DNA of 64,000 bases from Gilvimarinus xylanilyticus (GTDB lineage Bacteria; Pseudomonadota; Gammaproteobacteria; Pseudomonadales; Cellvibrionaceae). Position 1 is the stretch's first letter, and each line of letters opens with the position of its first letter. The notes under the pieces were generated by a model that saw nothing but the letters and a program-made list of their open reading frames with translations, was not told the DNA's origin and did no database searches. Below are positions 17,651-27,163 of this stretch, piece by piece. The position numbers and the translations under genes are program-made. The stretch covers positions 1,791,428 to 1,855,427 of the forward strand of contig NZ_JAMFTH010000001.1 in assembly GCF_024195295.1 (NCBI RefSeq), written 5' to 3'.

Positions 17651-19276
17651 ATGAATCAATCATCGCGCAAATTTCGCGACGCTCAGCCCAGTGCGCGCCC
17701 CACACTGGCGAGTGGCGTTTTGTACGCCCTGTTGTTTTTCACCTGTTTAATCCTCAGTGCGGTGTCGCTGCCGGGGGCGGCGCAAACGACCAGCAAAGAC
17801 GCCCCTAATGTGGTGTTTGCGATTGTCAAAGAGCGCGCTGCCAAACTCGCCGAACAAGCCTATCAACAACCGAACTATCAAGTTCCTCAGGCTCTCAGCG
17901 AAATGAACTACGAGCAGTATCGCTCTATTCACTTTCGCCGCGAAGCCGGGCTTTGGCAGCACGACTCGCTGTTTGAAGTGCAATTTTTTCACCCGGGTTT
18001 TTACTACAACGAGCCGGTTAACATCACCACCGTCGATCGCTCGGGCACCCATGCACGCATTCCCTTTAAACCGGAGTTTTTTCGCTACGGCGATCAGGCC
18101 AAATCCGTTGCTGACGCCGTTAACAAAGATTTAGGCTATGCTGGCTTTCGCGTGCACTACCCCCTAAACGAAGCCGACCGCAAAAGCGAATTCATGGTCT
18201 TTCAAGGCGCCACCTATTTTCGTATCGTCGGCCCCGGCCAAGTGTATGGTATATCCGCCCGCGGCCTCGCGATCGATACCGCCGAAACCAGCGGCGAGGA
18301 GTTTCCGGTATTTCGCGACTTTTGGCTGATTCAACCCGACGAGAAACAAACCAACCTCACCGTCATTGCGCTGATGGACAGCCCGTCAATCAGCGGCGCC
18401 TACCGCTTCACCCTCAAGCCCGGCGCCCCCACTAAAGTGGACGTCGATGCCGCCCTCTACCCGCGCACCGATATTCACAAAGTCGGCGTCGCGCCTCTGA
18501 CCAGCATGTTTTTTCACGGCGAGAACAGCACCACCTATGTTGACGATATTCGCCCCGAAATTCATGACTCGGATGGCTTGCTGTTACAAAGTGCCGACGA
18601 CAGCTGGGTATGGCGTCCGCTCAGTAACCCCAAAACGCTGCGGGTATCCTCCCTGCAACAAACCAACCCCAAGGGCTTTGGTCTGTTACAGCGCGATCGC
18701 GACTTTAACAGCTACCTGGATGCCGAAGCTCACTACGCCGAACGCCCCAGCTTGTGGGTAACCCCCAAAGGCGACTGGGGCGAGGGCCGGGTGGAGATAG
18801 TAGAAATTCCCACCGATTCGGAAACCAACGACAACATCGTCGCTTACTGGGTGCCGGGCCAGCCCCTAAAACCCAAGCGCGAACATTTGTTTTCATACCA
18901 GCTGCGTACCTTTGAAGATCGCCTACCCGAACAAACCCTGGCGCAAGTTGAACGCACTCGTATCGGCTGGGCGGCGATTCCCGGCCAAGAGGAAGGCCCT
19001 CCGCGCGCGCATCGAAAATTTGCCATCGACTTTAGTGGCGGCGAGCTGACTAACATTTCTGCCGAGGCAGAGCTTGAGGCTCAAACAACCGTCAGCGGCG
19101 GCGAGATTACCGATGTCGTGGTGCAGTCGCTGCCCGCCCTCGGCACTTGGCGTATCGCTTTTACCTTAATACCCGAGGGTGAGACCCCGGCCGATATGCA
19201 AGTGTCCCTGTCCATGCGCGACCAACAGCTGAGCGAGGTTTGGAGCTATGTCTGGTATTCCGATGCTATCGAGTAA
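17651..19276 (+). CDS. opgG: Glucan biosynthesis protein OpgG
   Basis: Periplasmic OpgG (MdoG), 541 residues from ATG 17651; the frame runs back to 17543 but the chosen start is followed directly by a signal peptide (hydrophobic ALLFFTCLILSAVSL, then AAQ). The protein is needed to build the branched backbone of osmoregulated periplasmic glucans. OpgG-type sequence includes FDFV-like strands, GPGQVYGISARGLAIDTAE and GEEFPVFRDFWLIQP. It overlaps opgH. GAACTT at 17560 followed after 16 bases by ACAAAA could be a weak sigma-E-type promoter. Confidence 0.92.
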   Translation: MNQSSRKFRDAQPSARPTLASGVLYALLFFTCLILSAVSLPGAAQTTSKDAPNVVFAIVKERAAKLAEQAYQQPNYQVPQALSEMNYEQYRSIHFRREAGLWQHDSLFEVQFFHPGFYYNEPVNITTVDRSGTHARIPFKPEFFRYGDQAKSVADAVNKDLGYAGFRVHYPLNEADRKSEFMVFQGATYFRIVGPGQVYGISARGLAIDTAETSGEEFPVFRDFWLIQPDEKQTNLTVIALMDSPSISGAYRFTLKPGAPTKVDVDAALYPRTDIHKVGVAPLTSMFFHGENSTTYVDDIRPEIHDSDGLLLQSADDSWVWRPLSNPKTLRVSSLQQTNPKGFGLLQRDRDFNSYLDAEAHYAERPSLWVTPKGDWGEGRVEIVEIPTDSETNDNIVAYWVPGQPLKPKREHLFSYQLRTFEDRLPEQTLAQVERTRIGWAAIPGQEEGPPRAHRKFAIDFSGGELTNISAEAELEAQTTVSGGEITDVVVQSLPALGTWRIAFTLIPEGETPADMQVSLSMRDQQLSEVWSYVWYSDAIE

Positions 19277-21152
19277 AATCTCTCCGCGCACCGATAGCCG
19301 CGCGATCCACATGCCGGGCACCACAGCGCGCCGGATATTGTTTTTTACCCTGGTCACCCTACAGGGCATTGTGGGTGTGGGAATGATGTTTGAAATACTG
19401 CGCCCTAACGATATCACCTGGCTTGAGATCAGCCTGTTAGGGTTGTTCAGCATCACGTTTTTATGGATTGTATTTGCCTTTACCAGTGGCGCTCTGGGCT
19501 TTGTGTTACAGCTGTTCAAGCGAGATCCACTGACTTTAAGCAAGCACACGGCTGTTCCCGAACCCCATGGCAAAGTCACCACCCGCACGGCGGTGGTGAT
19601 GCCGGTGTACAACGAAGACACCGGCCGGGTCATCGCCGGGTTTGAGGCCAGCCTGCGTTCGCTGCACGCCACCGGCCAGCTAGAGGCTTTTGATTTCTAT
19701 TTAATCAGCGACACACAAGACGCAGATATTGCCCGCGCCGAGGCCGGGGCCTGGCAACAGCTGTGTCAACGTCTGGGCCCCTTAAGCGAAAAAGTCTACT
19801 ATCGCCGCCGGGTAGACAACACAGGGCGCAAGGTCGGTAACGTGAGCGATTTCTGCAGCCGCTGGGGCGATCGGTATGAATCCATGATTGTGCTGGATGC
19901 CGACAGTGTAATGAGCGGCGAATGTATGCTGTCTTTAGTGCACGCCATGGAACAAAACCCGAGTGCTGCGCTAGTTCAAACCGTACCCATCCCAGTGCGC
20001 CAAAACACCATGTTCGGCCGCTTTTTGCAATATGCCGCCGACTTGTACAGCCCTATGCTCGCCACCGGGCTCGCCTTTTGGCAAACCGACACCGCCAACT
20101 ACTGGGGCCACAACGCGATTATCCGAATTGACCCCTTTATGCAGCATTGCGGTTTGCCAGAGTTAAAAGGCCGGGGGCCGTTTGGCGGCGACATCCTCAG
20201 CCATGATTTTGTCGAGGCCGCCATGCTGCGGCGCGCCGGGTGGGAAGTCATATTGCTGGCCGATTTGCGCGGTAGCTACGAAGAAGTACCCAGCAATATG
20301 CTGGACTACGCCACCCGCGACCGCCGCTGGGTGCAGGGCAATATTCAGCATATGGCTATTTTGGGTGGCAAAGGGCTGCACGGATTAAGCCGTCTGCACT
20401 TTTTGCAGGGCGCCATTGCCTATGTATCCTCGCTGTTGTGGCTGTGCATGCTTGCCCTTAGCAGCATTGACGCGGTGATGCGGGCCACGACCAGCAACCA
20501 GTTCTTTACCTCGGGGTTTCAGTTATTTCCCAACTGGCCCATCGCTAAAACGGGGCTTATTTTTTCGCTGCTTAGCCTGACCATCGCGATGCTGATACTC
20601 CCTAAAGTCTTCGGCGTGATTATCGCGCTGGTGCATCGCCGGGGCGAATTCGGCGGCGCCTTTAAATTAATGGGCGGCGCCCTGGTCGAGACAGCCTTCG
20701 CAATATTAATTGCCCCATTGATGATGGTGTTTCACGCCTACTTTGTGATTTCGGTGCTCGTCGGTCACAAAGTCAGTTGGAATGCCCAAGCCCGCGAGGG
20801 CCGTATGGTCCCTTGGCGCGAAGCCTTTGCTCACACCTTGCCCGCCACCGTGGTGGCATTGATATGGGGTGGCGTAACCTATGTGCTGACGCCGGTGTTT
20901 TTCTGGTGGATGACGCCGGTGCTGGCAGGCTTGGTGTTAGCCGCACCCATCGTGCGCTATAGCAGCAGCCTGCGTTTAGGCCAATGGTTGCGCTCTAAAG
21001 GAATTTTTATGACGCCGCCAGAAACGCACGAGCCCCAGGTATTGACCGAAGTAGCACGATTGCTCAACGAAGATAAAGGAAACTATCCAGACTGCCCCGA
21101 GCCCGCGCTACCCGCCTCACGGTGGAGGGAAATGCCTATTCAAAGTTTTTGA
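19248..21152 (+). CDS. opgH: Glucan glucosyltransferase OpgH
   Basis: Inner-membrane family-2 glucosyltransferase that polymerises the beta-1,2 glucan backbone from UDP-glucose. At 634 residues it is the short form, lacking much of the N-terminal extension of the about 850-residue enterobacterial protein. Motifs: VVMPVYNED (about 114-122), LDADSVMSGE (about 216-225), HDFVEAAMLRRAGWE, and the RDRRWVQGNIQH acceptor-site signature near 363. Two N-terminal and several C-terminal membrane helices are visible. The start at 19248 overlaps opgG by 29 bp; ATG 19263 is an alternative. Confidence 0.93.
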   Translation: MSGIPMLSSKISPRTDSRAIHMPGTTARRILFFTLVTLQGIVGVGMMFEILRPNDITWLEISLLGLFSITFLWIVFAFTSGALGFVLQLFKRDPLTLSKHTAVPEPHGKVTTRTAVVMPVYNEDTGRVIAGFEASLRSLHATGQLEAFDFYLISDTQDADIARAEAGAWQQLCQRLGPLSEKVYYRRRVDNTGRKVGNVSDFCSRWGDRYESMIVLDADSVMSGECMLSLVHAMEQNPSAALVQTVPIPVRQNTMFGRFLQYAADLYSPMLATGLAFWQTDTANYWGHNAIIRIDPFMQHCGLPELKGRGPFGGDILSHDFVEAAMLRRAGWEVILLADLRGSYEEVPSNMLDYATRDRRWVQGNIQHMAILGGKGLHGLSRLHFLQGAIAYVSSLLWLCMLALSSIDAVMRATTSNQFFTSGFQLFPNWPIAKTGLIFSLLSLTIAMLILPKVFGVIIALVHRRGEFGGAFKLMGGALVETAFAILIAPLMMVFHAYFVISVLVGHKVSWNAQAREGRMVPWREAFAHTLPATVVALIWGGVTYVLTPVFFWWMTPVLAGLVLAAPIVRYSSSLRLGQWLRSKGIFMTPPETHEPQVLTEVARLLNEDKGNYPDCPEPALPASRWREMPIQSF

Positions 21153-21167
21153 TAGGAAATAGATAGT

Positions 21168-21195
21168 AGAGAGGTGGCGGTACCGTCACCTCTCT
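21168..21195. terminator. Stem-loop after opgH
   Basis: A 28-bp near-perfect palindrome (AGAGAGGTGGCGG pairing with TACCGTCACCTCTCT) lies 16 bp after the opgH stop and before the convergent small gene. No clear T-run follows, so it may be a rho-dependent or processing hairpin rather than a canonical terminator. Confidence 0.5.
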
Positions 21196-21230
21196 AGACC
21201 ACGCGAGATAGACGACACATAGCGATACCG

Positions 21231-21404
21231 TTATGACAAATAGAGCTTTTGCTTGATCATCACATACGCCAGTCCTAAAAACGCACTGGCGGCCAACAAA
21301 TAAAGACAGGCTGCAATCAGGCTGTAATGGGGAAGAACAATACTTGCGCCAACTAATGCTAGTAAAGCACTAATTATTAATAACCAAAGCCGCGTTTTAC
21401 TCAT
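21231..21404 (-). CDS. Small two-helix membrane protein
   Basis: Hypothetical protein of 57 residues consisting almost entirely of two hydrophobic helices (RLWLLIISALLALVGASIV and a second helix around LLAASAFLGLAYVMI) with a short charged C-terminus. The chosen ATG at 21404 is preceded by GGAG at 9 nt; the frame could also start at 21419. Nothing in it or its neighbours gives a function. Confidence 0.5.
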   Translation of the reverse strand: MSKTRLWLLIISALLALVGASIVLPHYSLIAACLYLLAASAFLGLAYVMIKQKLYLS

Positions 21405-21531
21405 CGTAAAACACTCCATCTCTGAAAGCCCATTAACCCGTCCAGATGCAGTATAGCCGGAATTTCAACATAATTATTGTGTCGGCTATTTCGGCGCCCA
21501 ACGCACCCACAATCAAAAATTACCGATAACC

Positions 21532-22464
21532 CTACGCATTCTTGCGCCGGCGCTTGCGACGCGCGGCCTTGTCTTTCTCTTTTTGTTCGGCCTTGCGCTC
21601 GGCCTCTTCTTTGGCCTCGGCCACTTCGCGCGCAACCACCTCGGGGGTTTCCAAACTAATACGCCCCAGGTTGCCGCTACGAAAATCGTTTACCAATAAC
21701 TGCGAGACTTTATTTAAATCGGCGCGACCACCGGCGCCCAGGCAACCTCGGCGGGCGGCGATCAGCTCTAGCACTTCCAGCTCGGAGTCCGGCAACTCGG
21801 TTAACCCATAGCGTTCGATTAATGCCTGAGGATAGGCCTGGCGCAGATAGTCCGCACCAAAGAAAGCGACGTCCACATAATCCAGCGCCGTATCTTTTAT
21901 GGCGCCGGTAAAGGCTAAGCGGTAACTGCAGTTACGCACCAATTGCTTGGGCCAGAGGATGCCGGGTGTGTCCAAAAGCGCAAAATGCTCTTCAATCTCA
22001 ATCGTCTGTTGGCGTTTGGTCACCGCCGGTTCATTGCCAGTTTTGGCTACCGCACGCCCCGCCAGGGTGTTGATTAAAGTGGACTTACCCACATTGGGAA
22101 TCCCCAAAATCATCGCCTTTAATTTTTTTAAGCCCCGGGTTTTCTCGGGCACCAGTTTGCGGCATAAATCCGGCAGGGTGTGAATACGGGCGGGCTCCAG
22201 AGTGCTTACGGCGAGGGTTTTGGTTTGCTTTTGCTCATCCAAATACGCCTGCCACAGGGCAATATTTTCGGGGTCCGCCAAATCCGATTTAGTCAGTACC
22301 TTCACTACCGGTTTGTCACCGCGCAAACCGGCAATCAACGGATTTTCACTGCTAAAGGGAATGCGTGCGTCCAGCACTTCAATTACTAAATCGACTTTGG
22401 GCAAGACTTCGCGCATTTCCTTTTGCGCTTTGTGCATATGCCCCGGGTACCACTGCAAGGTCAT
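21532..22464 (-). CDS. Ribosome biogenesis GTPase RbgA/YlqF family
   Basis: Circularly permuted GTPase of the YlqF/RbgA family, 310 residues. G-motif order is permuted: G4 TKSDL near 58, then G1 GIPNVGKSTLIN near 122, then G3 DTPGI near 168. The N-terminus WYPGHMHKAQKEM is typical. RbgA-like proteins act in late assembly of the 50S subunit. A Lys/Arg-rich C-terminal tail (EKDKAARRKRRRKNA) suggests rRNA contact. It is the last gene of the ten-gene operon, 4 bp after the S4-domain gene. Confidence 0.9.
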   Translation of the reverse strand: MTLQWYPGHMHKAQKEMREVLPKVDLVIEVLDARIPFSSENPLIAGLRGDKPVVKVLTKSDLADPENIALWQAYLDEQKQTKTLAVSTLEPARIHTLPDLCRKLVPEKTRGLKKLKAMILGIPNVGKSTLINTLAGRAVAKTGNEPAVTKRQQTIEIEEHFALLDTPGILWPKQLVRNCSYRLAFTGAIKDTALDYVDVAFFGADYLRQAYPQALIERYGLTELPDSELEVLELIAARRGCLGAGGRADLNKVSQLLVNDFRSGNLGRISLETPEVVAREVAEAKEEAERKAEQKEKDKAARRKRRRKNA

Positions 22465-22468
22465 GCCG

Positions 22469-22684
22469 CTACTCCGCTACCGTAATGCTTTCGCCGTTAA
22501 ACGACACTTCTTGTCCGGCGGTGATTTTGCAGCGTTTACGGGTTTCAATAACTCCGTCCACGCTTACCATACCGGCATCAATCACCTGCTTGGCAACTGC
22601 GCCGCTTTCGACCCAGCCTTCGACTTTAAGCAGATTGTTGAGGGTAATAAATTCACTGCCCTCTAAGTGAAAGGTGTTACTCAT
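22469..22684 (-). CDS. YbcJ-like S4-domain RNA-binding protein
   Basis: Small protein of 71 residues formed by one S4 RNA-binding fold (FITLNNLLKVEGWVESG, then VSVDGVIETRKRCKI and a final beta strand), as in E. coli YbcJ and YaaA-type proteins. Such proteins are thought to bind structured RNA. It overlaps the upstream hydrolase gene by 4 bp and is followed by the RbgA gene, which fits a ribosome-related pair. Confidence 0.85.
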   Translation of the reverse strand: MSNTFHLEGSEFITLNNLLKVEGWVESGAVAKQVIDAGMVSVDGVIETRKRCKITAGQEVSFNGESITVAE

Positions 22685-23436
22685 AAATGGTTACCTTGGG
22701 AATAAAAATCGCGTTTGAGTTGCGAGAGTAATTGCGGCCAGAGCTCGCGCCAGGAGTTCCAGTTATGGCCGCCCTCTACCCGCACGGTATGCTCCGGCGC
22801 CAGCATATCGGCCAACAGGGCATTGGCGGTATAAAACTCGTCCTCGCGCGCCATGCCTAAATACCAGTGTTCGCGCATACGCGGGGTCTGTTGTTCCAGC
22901 CAGGGCCAGAGGTTCTTTTCTTCGTCCAGTGCCTGTGGCCTTGCGCTGGGTTCGAGCCGATGCTGATAGTATTCGGGCTCCCCCAAATACGGAGTCAGCA
23001 GCAGCGCCGAATCCAGCGGCGCTTTATCGCGCCAGTATAACAGAGTCCCAAAGCCGCCCAGAGACACGCCTGCCAAGTGAATATGACGGTAACCGGCATT
23101 TTTTGCGGGCGCAATCACATCCGCCTGTAAGCGGGTGAGCAAACTGCGCGAGCGATAGTAGTTAAAATGGGCATTGACCACCACCACATCCAGCGGCAGC
23201 TGCGCCTGCTTGACTTGCTCGATCAATCCCTCCCGCGCAAAGCGGTCTATTCCATCGCCCATACCGGGGAGCATAATCAGCAAATCAGGCGCGCGTGTCG
23301 TAGGCGCACTCGGCTGGTAAACATAGCCAGCCTCCGCCGGATAATGGGCTTGCTCGATAGGCGCTATCGGCCGCTGTAGATAGTAACAACCGGATAAGAA
23401 AGTCAGTAGACTCAGCCAAAAAAGGCGCTTAACCAT
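22681..23436 (-). CDS. Alpha/beta-hydrolase lipoprotein
   Basis: Predicted lipoprotein with alpha/beta-hydrolase fold, 251 residues from ATG 23436. The frame is open to 23505, but the chosen start gives the signal MVKRLFWLSLLTFLSGC with lipobox LSGC. Nucleophile elbow GVSLGG is near residue 124 and a likely catalytic His is in VEGGHNWNSW near 229. Substrate unknown. It overlaps the ABC permease upstream by 8 bp and the S4 gene downstream by 4 bp. Confidence 0.75.
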   Translation of the reverse strand: MVKRLFWLSLLTFLSGCYYLQRPIAPIEQAHYPAEAGYVYQPSAPTTRAPDLLIMLPGMGDGIDRFAREGLIEQVKQAQLPLDVVVVNAHFNYYRSRSLLTRLQADVIAPAKNAGYRHIHLAGVSLGGFGTLLYWRDKAPLDSALLLTPYLGEPEYYQHRLEPSARPQALDEEKNLWPWLEQQTPRMREHWYLGMAREDEFYTANALLADMLAPEHTVRVEGGHNWNSWRELWPQLLSQLKRDFYSQGNHL

Positions 23437-24592
23437 AGATAATTTTCGCCCGCCGCATCTGGCGCGCCGCCCCCCATAGCGCCAGCGCAGTAACCGGTAT
23501 CGCACTCAGCCAAAAGGCCAAATAGGCCCAGAACGGCGGCGCCTCGCCCAGCAACAATCCCTTCAACACGGTTTGCTGCCCCAGCATAGGCACCCACAAA
23601 TGCCAGCCTTGATACAGGCCGGGGTTCGTCATCATAATAAAAAAGGGCACCATGGGCAGAATAATTAAAAAACCCATATAGGTTTGCGCGTCTTTAAACG
23701 AGCGCGACAATATCCCCAGCATTAACTGCAAACTACCGGCAATGCAGGCCACAGGCATAAGTGCCATAAATACCCCGAAAAGCGCCCCCGGCCCCACTGC
23801 AACCCGCAGTCCGATTTGATTAAAAGGGAGAAAATAGAGCGCCACCGCCAGCAATAATAAACACAACAGAACCACCGCCAAAGTTAGCAAGAGCGCTGCG
23901 GCCCACTTTCCGGCAATAAGTGTGGGAGCCGACACAGGGTTAATCAATAAGGCCTCCAGCGAGCGGCGCTCGCGCTCACCCGCAGTCATATCGGCGGCAA
24001 AACCCATACTGCCCATCATGGCGCACATTAACAGTAGCAGCGGCACACCGCTTAAGATCAAACCGCCCATTTGCTGATCCGTTGCGACATTGGCCTCGCG
24101 AATGCTTAAAGGATTTATCAGTTTGGGGCTTAAACCGCGCGCCAGCACGTTAAGCGCTGCCTGGGTGCCATTGTATTGGTACAGCAACTGCCTCACCTGT
24201 CCCACGGGCCCGTGTACATTTTGGTTGGAGGCGTTGTACACCAAAGTAGCGCTGCGGGGTTGGCGCGGGTTGGCGCTTTTGCTCGGGCTATCCAATATCA
24301 GCGCGTAGTCCACCTCCCCCTTTTCCACCTTCGGGTAGGGGTCGGCGTCTACCGGGTTAACGGTGATTTTATTTTCTCTTAACCAGGCAATCAGGGCCGG
24401 GTTATTACCGTAAGCGGTAATCTCTATATTGCGCTCTTCGGTGTTTTGAAAATGAATCGCCAAACCAATGCCCAACGCAAAAAAAGCGACCATATACACC
24501 GGCGGTAAAAAAGCGAGTTTCATGGCGCGTTTATCGCGCACCGCGTCTTTGATTTCTTTTAACCAAACCTGCAAAAATTGTTTACGCCACAT
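23429..24592 (-). CDS. ABC-2 type permease, NatB-like
   Basis: Permease of 387 residues with the NatB/ABC-2 layout: one N-terminal helix (about 25-45), a large extracytoplasmic domain (about 46-175), then five to six helices. The GFAADMTAGERERRSLEALLINP segment is the conserved cytoplasmic coupling motif of this group. Start ATG 24592 overlaps the ATPase stop (ATGTGGCGTAA). NatAB in Bacillus extrudes sodium; other members export peptides or drugs, so the substrate is not settled. Confidence 0.85.
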   Translation of the reverse strand: MWRKQFLQVWLKEIKDAVRDKRAMKLAFLPPVYMVAFFALGIGLAIHFQNTEERNIEITAYGNNPALIAWLRENKITVNPVDADPYPKVEKGEVDYALILDSPSKSANPRQPRSATLVYNASNQNVHGPVGQVRQLLYQYNGTQAALNVLARGLSPKLINPLSIREANVATDQQMGGLILSGVPLLLLMCAMMGSMGFAADMTAGERERRSLEALLINPVSAPTLIAGKWAAALLLTLAVVLLCLLLLAVALYFLPFNQIGLRVAVGPGALFGVFMALMPVACIAGSLQLMLGILSRSFKDAQTYMGFLIILPMVPFFIMMTNPGLYQGWHLWVPMLGQQTVLKGLLLGEAPPFWAYLAFWLSAIPVTALALWGAARQMRRAKIIYG

Positions 24593-25310
24593 GAGTCGCC
24601 TCCGACAAGCGCACAAACGCCTCTTCTAAACTCTGGGTTTGGGCCTGTTGTACCACCTGCTCTACACGCCCCTCAGCCACCAACTTTCCTCCGGCAATAA
24701 TAAGCACCCGGTCACAGAGGTTTTCCACCTCGTACATTAAATGACTGGAAAACAACACCGAACGCCCGGCCGCTTTTTGCTCGCGCAACAAGGTGCGCAC
24801 CGCGCGGGTGGTAATCACATCCAGGCCATTGGTGGGCTCATCCAATAAAATATACTTAGGCCGGTGCACAATGGCCCGGGCGAGTACCGTTTTCATACGC
24901 TCGCCCAACGAAAAACCATCGGCGTAGCGTCCGGCAATGCTGTTCATTCCCAGTATGTCGATTAACTCATCGCAGGATTCGGCCAATTCCGTTTCGCTCA
25001 GCCCCTGCAAACGGCCGAAGTACTCAATATTTTCGCGTGCACTTAAACGCTTGTACAAACCGGCGTTATCGGGCAACACCCCCAAAAGGCTACGGGCTTT
25101 TTCGGGGTGCTCTACAACGCTGGTGCCGTTAATCACAATATCGCCTGCGGTGGGTTCAACCAAGCCGTAAATCATCCGCATTAAGGTGGATTTACCCGCG
25201 CCGTTCAAGCCCAGCAGGCCGACAATTTCCCCCTCGCCCACGCATGCCGATAGATTATCCAGCGCCCTAAGCGAACCGAAGGTTTTGCTAACGTTATTAA
25301 TTTCAATCAT
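24582..25310 (-). CDS. ABC transporter ATPase, NatA-like
   Basis: ATP-binding subunit of 242 residues pairing with the NatB-like permease. Walker A GLNGAGKSTLM (about 36-46), signature FSLGERMKTVLARA (about 133-146), Walker B YILLDEPTNGLD (about 153-164), and a switch His in SSHLMYEVE. Start ATG 25310 overlaps the peptidase stop codon. The start at 25340 seen in the longer frame would overlap by 38 bp and is less likely. Confidence 0.9.
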   Translation of the reverse strand: MIEINNVSKTFGSLRALDNLSACVGEGEIVGLLGLNGAGKSTLMRMIYGLVEPTAGDIVINGTSVVEHPEKARSLLGVLPDNAGLYKRLSARENIEYFGRLQGLSETELAESCDELIDILGMNSIAGRYADGFSLGERMKTVLARAIVHRPKYILLDEPTNGLDVITTRAVRTLLREQKAAGRSVLFSSHLMYEVENLCDRVLIIAGGKLVAEGRVEQVVQQAQTQSLEEAFVRLSEATHVA

Positions 25311-26790
25311 CGCGGTTTTCTCCGGTCCAAACTCCGTCACGGTAAGCAGGCATGGGGCGAATGGACTCTATGCACTGGCGCGATTTATCGCTCACCGCTA
25401 AATCGCGAATAAAATCGGTAACCACCCCCGCAGCGCAACTTTGCGTTGTGATGCCGTGATGCCCACCGGGGGCTACCAAATGGGTTGCCTGAGTTAAGCT
25501 TGCGGCTACTTGCTCACCCCACTTGGGTGGGGTAACCGGGTCGGCGGCGCCGGACAACAAGAGCGCGGGCACCGACGAGGCGACCGGCTGGTAATAGTCA
25601 GCGGGTAGCGGAGCGCGGGGCCAGAACTCGCAGGCCTGCAACATTACCTCAGCCAAATCCACGGTTAAAAATGTCGCGCGCTCGGGCAGCGGCCGTACGC
25701 CCGTATCTTCATTACACAAAATACTTAAGTGCATACCCATGGCGATATTCATGGTGTGCTCGGGGGCTAAAAACTGACTGACCAGCGAAGCCAGGGGCTG
25801 ATAATCACCCTGCCCCGCCGCAAAGAGCGTGTAAGGTATCAAGCGGGCGCTTAAGCGGTCGTAAAGCGCGAGGCGCACAATGGCAGCCAGCTTATCCGCG
25901 TCCAGTAAAACCTGCTGAGGCGACCCGGTCAGCGGGTGCTCGATACTAAGCTCTACCGGTTGACGGGATAAGGTTTGTGCTAGATTCTCAGCGATTGCTT
26001 CTATATTGCCGTAACGACCGCCGCACTTTGCGTCCGCCAAACACTGGTCAGCCAGAGTTTGCAAGGCAGCGTTGGCGCTCTCGCCCATTCGGTAGGGCAC
26101 CGAAAGGCTTACCGGTGCAAGCCCATCTAACACCACCGAACGTAAGGCTTGCGGATAGCGCGCCATATAACGAAGTGCCACCCGGGTGCCGTAAGAGCCG
26201 CCCCACAAATTAATGTGCGCGTACCCAAGCGCTTGGCGCACGGACTCCAGATCGTCAATAGCGTAGGGGGTGAGCACAAAAGGCGCCCGCTGCTTATGCG
26301 TCTCGGCGCACTGCTTTAGCTGCTTTAAGGTATGCGCTTCGGTATCGGCCGAGAGCTGACTGAGCGATAAATTCTGCTCCAGCTCGCAATTTAAGGGGGC
26401 CGACTGCCCGGTACCCCGTTGATCGACAAAGACAATATCGCGCTTTTTACGCAAATTAAAAAAGCTGGGGCCCAGTCGATCGGAAACCTCGATGGCGGAC
26501 TGGCCGGGGCCACCGGCAATCACAAACACCGGATCCGGCTCGGCCACGGCACTGATGGCGGGCCAGCGTTTGATCGCCAGGGTTATGGTTTCGCCATCTG
26601 GGTGGTTCGGGTCTAGGGGCACCTCAAGCTCACCGCACTCGGCGCCGTTTACAACCGGTGGCGGAGCACCGACGTCTCGTGGGCACAGCGAAAGTTGAAG
26701 CGTTTCTTGGGTCCTAGTCGGGGAGTCGTTATCGCAGCCCGCCAATACCAAAGCGGCGATCAACAGACTTCCTTTTAATAATTGCGTCAC
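25303..26790 (-). CDS. Secreted tripeptidyl-aminopeptidase-like hydrolase
   Basis: Alpha/beta hydrolase of 495 residues related to proline iminopeptidase and Streptomyces tripeptidyl aminopeptidase (abhydrolase_1 plus TAP-like C-terminal domain). N-terminus is a lipoprotein signal (SLLIAALVLAGC). Oxyanion segment FVIAGGPGQSA is near 69, nucleophile GGSYGTRVALRYMA near 198, Asp in LLSGAADPVTPPKWG near 415, and His in VAPGGHHGITTQ near 443. It probably removes short peptides in the periplasm. It sits between the GntR gene and the NatA gene with start/stop overlaps at both ends. Confidence 0.87.
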   Translation of the reverse strand: MTQLLKGSLLIAALVLAGCDNDSPTRTQETLQLSLCPRDVGAPPPVVNGAECGELEVPLDPNHPDGETITLAIKRWPAISAVAEPDPVFVIAGGPGQSAIEVSDRLGPSFFNLRKKRDIVFVDQRGTGQSAPLNCELEQNLSLSQLSADTEAHTLKQLKQCAETHKQRAPFVLTPYAIDDLESVRQALGYAHINLWGGSYGTRVALRYMARYPQALRSVVLDGLAPVSLSVPYRMGESANAALQTLADQCLADAKCGGRYGNIEAIAENLAQTLSRQPVELSIEHPLTGSPQQVLLDADKLAAIVRLALYDRLSARLIPYTLFAAGQGDYQPLASLVSQFLAPEHTMNIAMGMHLSILCNEDTGVRPLPERATFLTVDLAEVMLQACEFWPRAPLPADYYQPVASSVPALLLSGAADPVTPPKWGEQVAASLTQATHLVAPGGHHGITTQSCAAGVVTDFIRDLAVSDKSRQCIESIRPMPAYRDGVWTGENRDD

Positions 26791-27155
26791 TTGATATTCC
26801 TGTAGTGTTTTTCAATGAGTACTTTTAACTCGGGCAGCTTCACCCCCAGCTGTCGGGCCGAGCGTATCAACTCGGTTAACGGTTCCACCAATAAATCCTC
26901 GGTCGATGCTTCTCCATCACGCCAAGGCGCGACCTCCATGGGGCGGCCGCGTCTTCGCAGCAGCACCCCTTCCAGCTCCAACTGATTATACGCTTTGGAG
27001 ACTGTCATGGGGTTGACCGCGTGAGTACCCGCCAATTCGCGCACCGAGGGTAGGCTATCGCCTGGGCGCAACTGCCCCCCGGCTACCAGCCTTTTAACCT
27101 GTTCCACCAACTGGCGGTAAATAGGCACCCCGGAACCCGGGTTTAAAATAAACAC
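26787..27155 (-). CDS. GntR-family regulator, YtrA type
   Basis: Transcription factor of 122 residues: an N-terminal winged helix (YRQLVEQVKRLVAGG, then SVRELAGTHAVNPMTVSKAYNQLE, then GVLLRRRGRPMEV) and only about 45 residues after it, the short C-terminal form of the YtrA subfamily. YtrA regulators usually repress neighbouring ABC-transporter genes. It lies inside the operon it probably controls; the matching operator is at 30209-30230. Confidence 0.88.
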   Translation of the reverse strand: MFILNPGSGVPIYRQLVEQVKRLVAGGQLRPGDSLPSVRELAGTHAVNPMTVSKAYNQLELEGVLLRRRGRPMEVAPWRDGEASTEDLLVEPLTELIRSARQLGVKLPELKVLIEKHYRNIK

Positions 27156-27163
27156 AGCGTCTC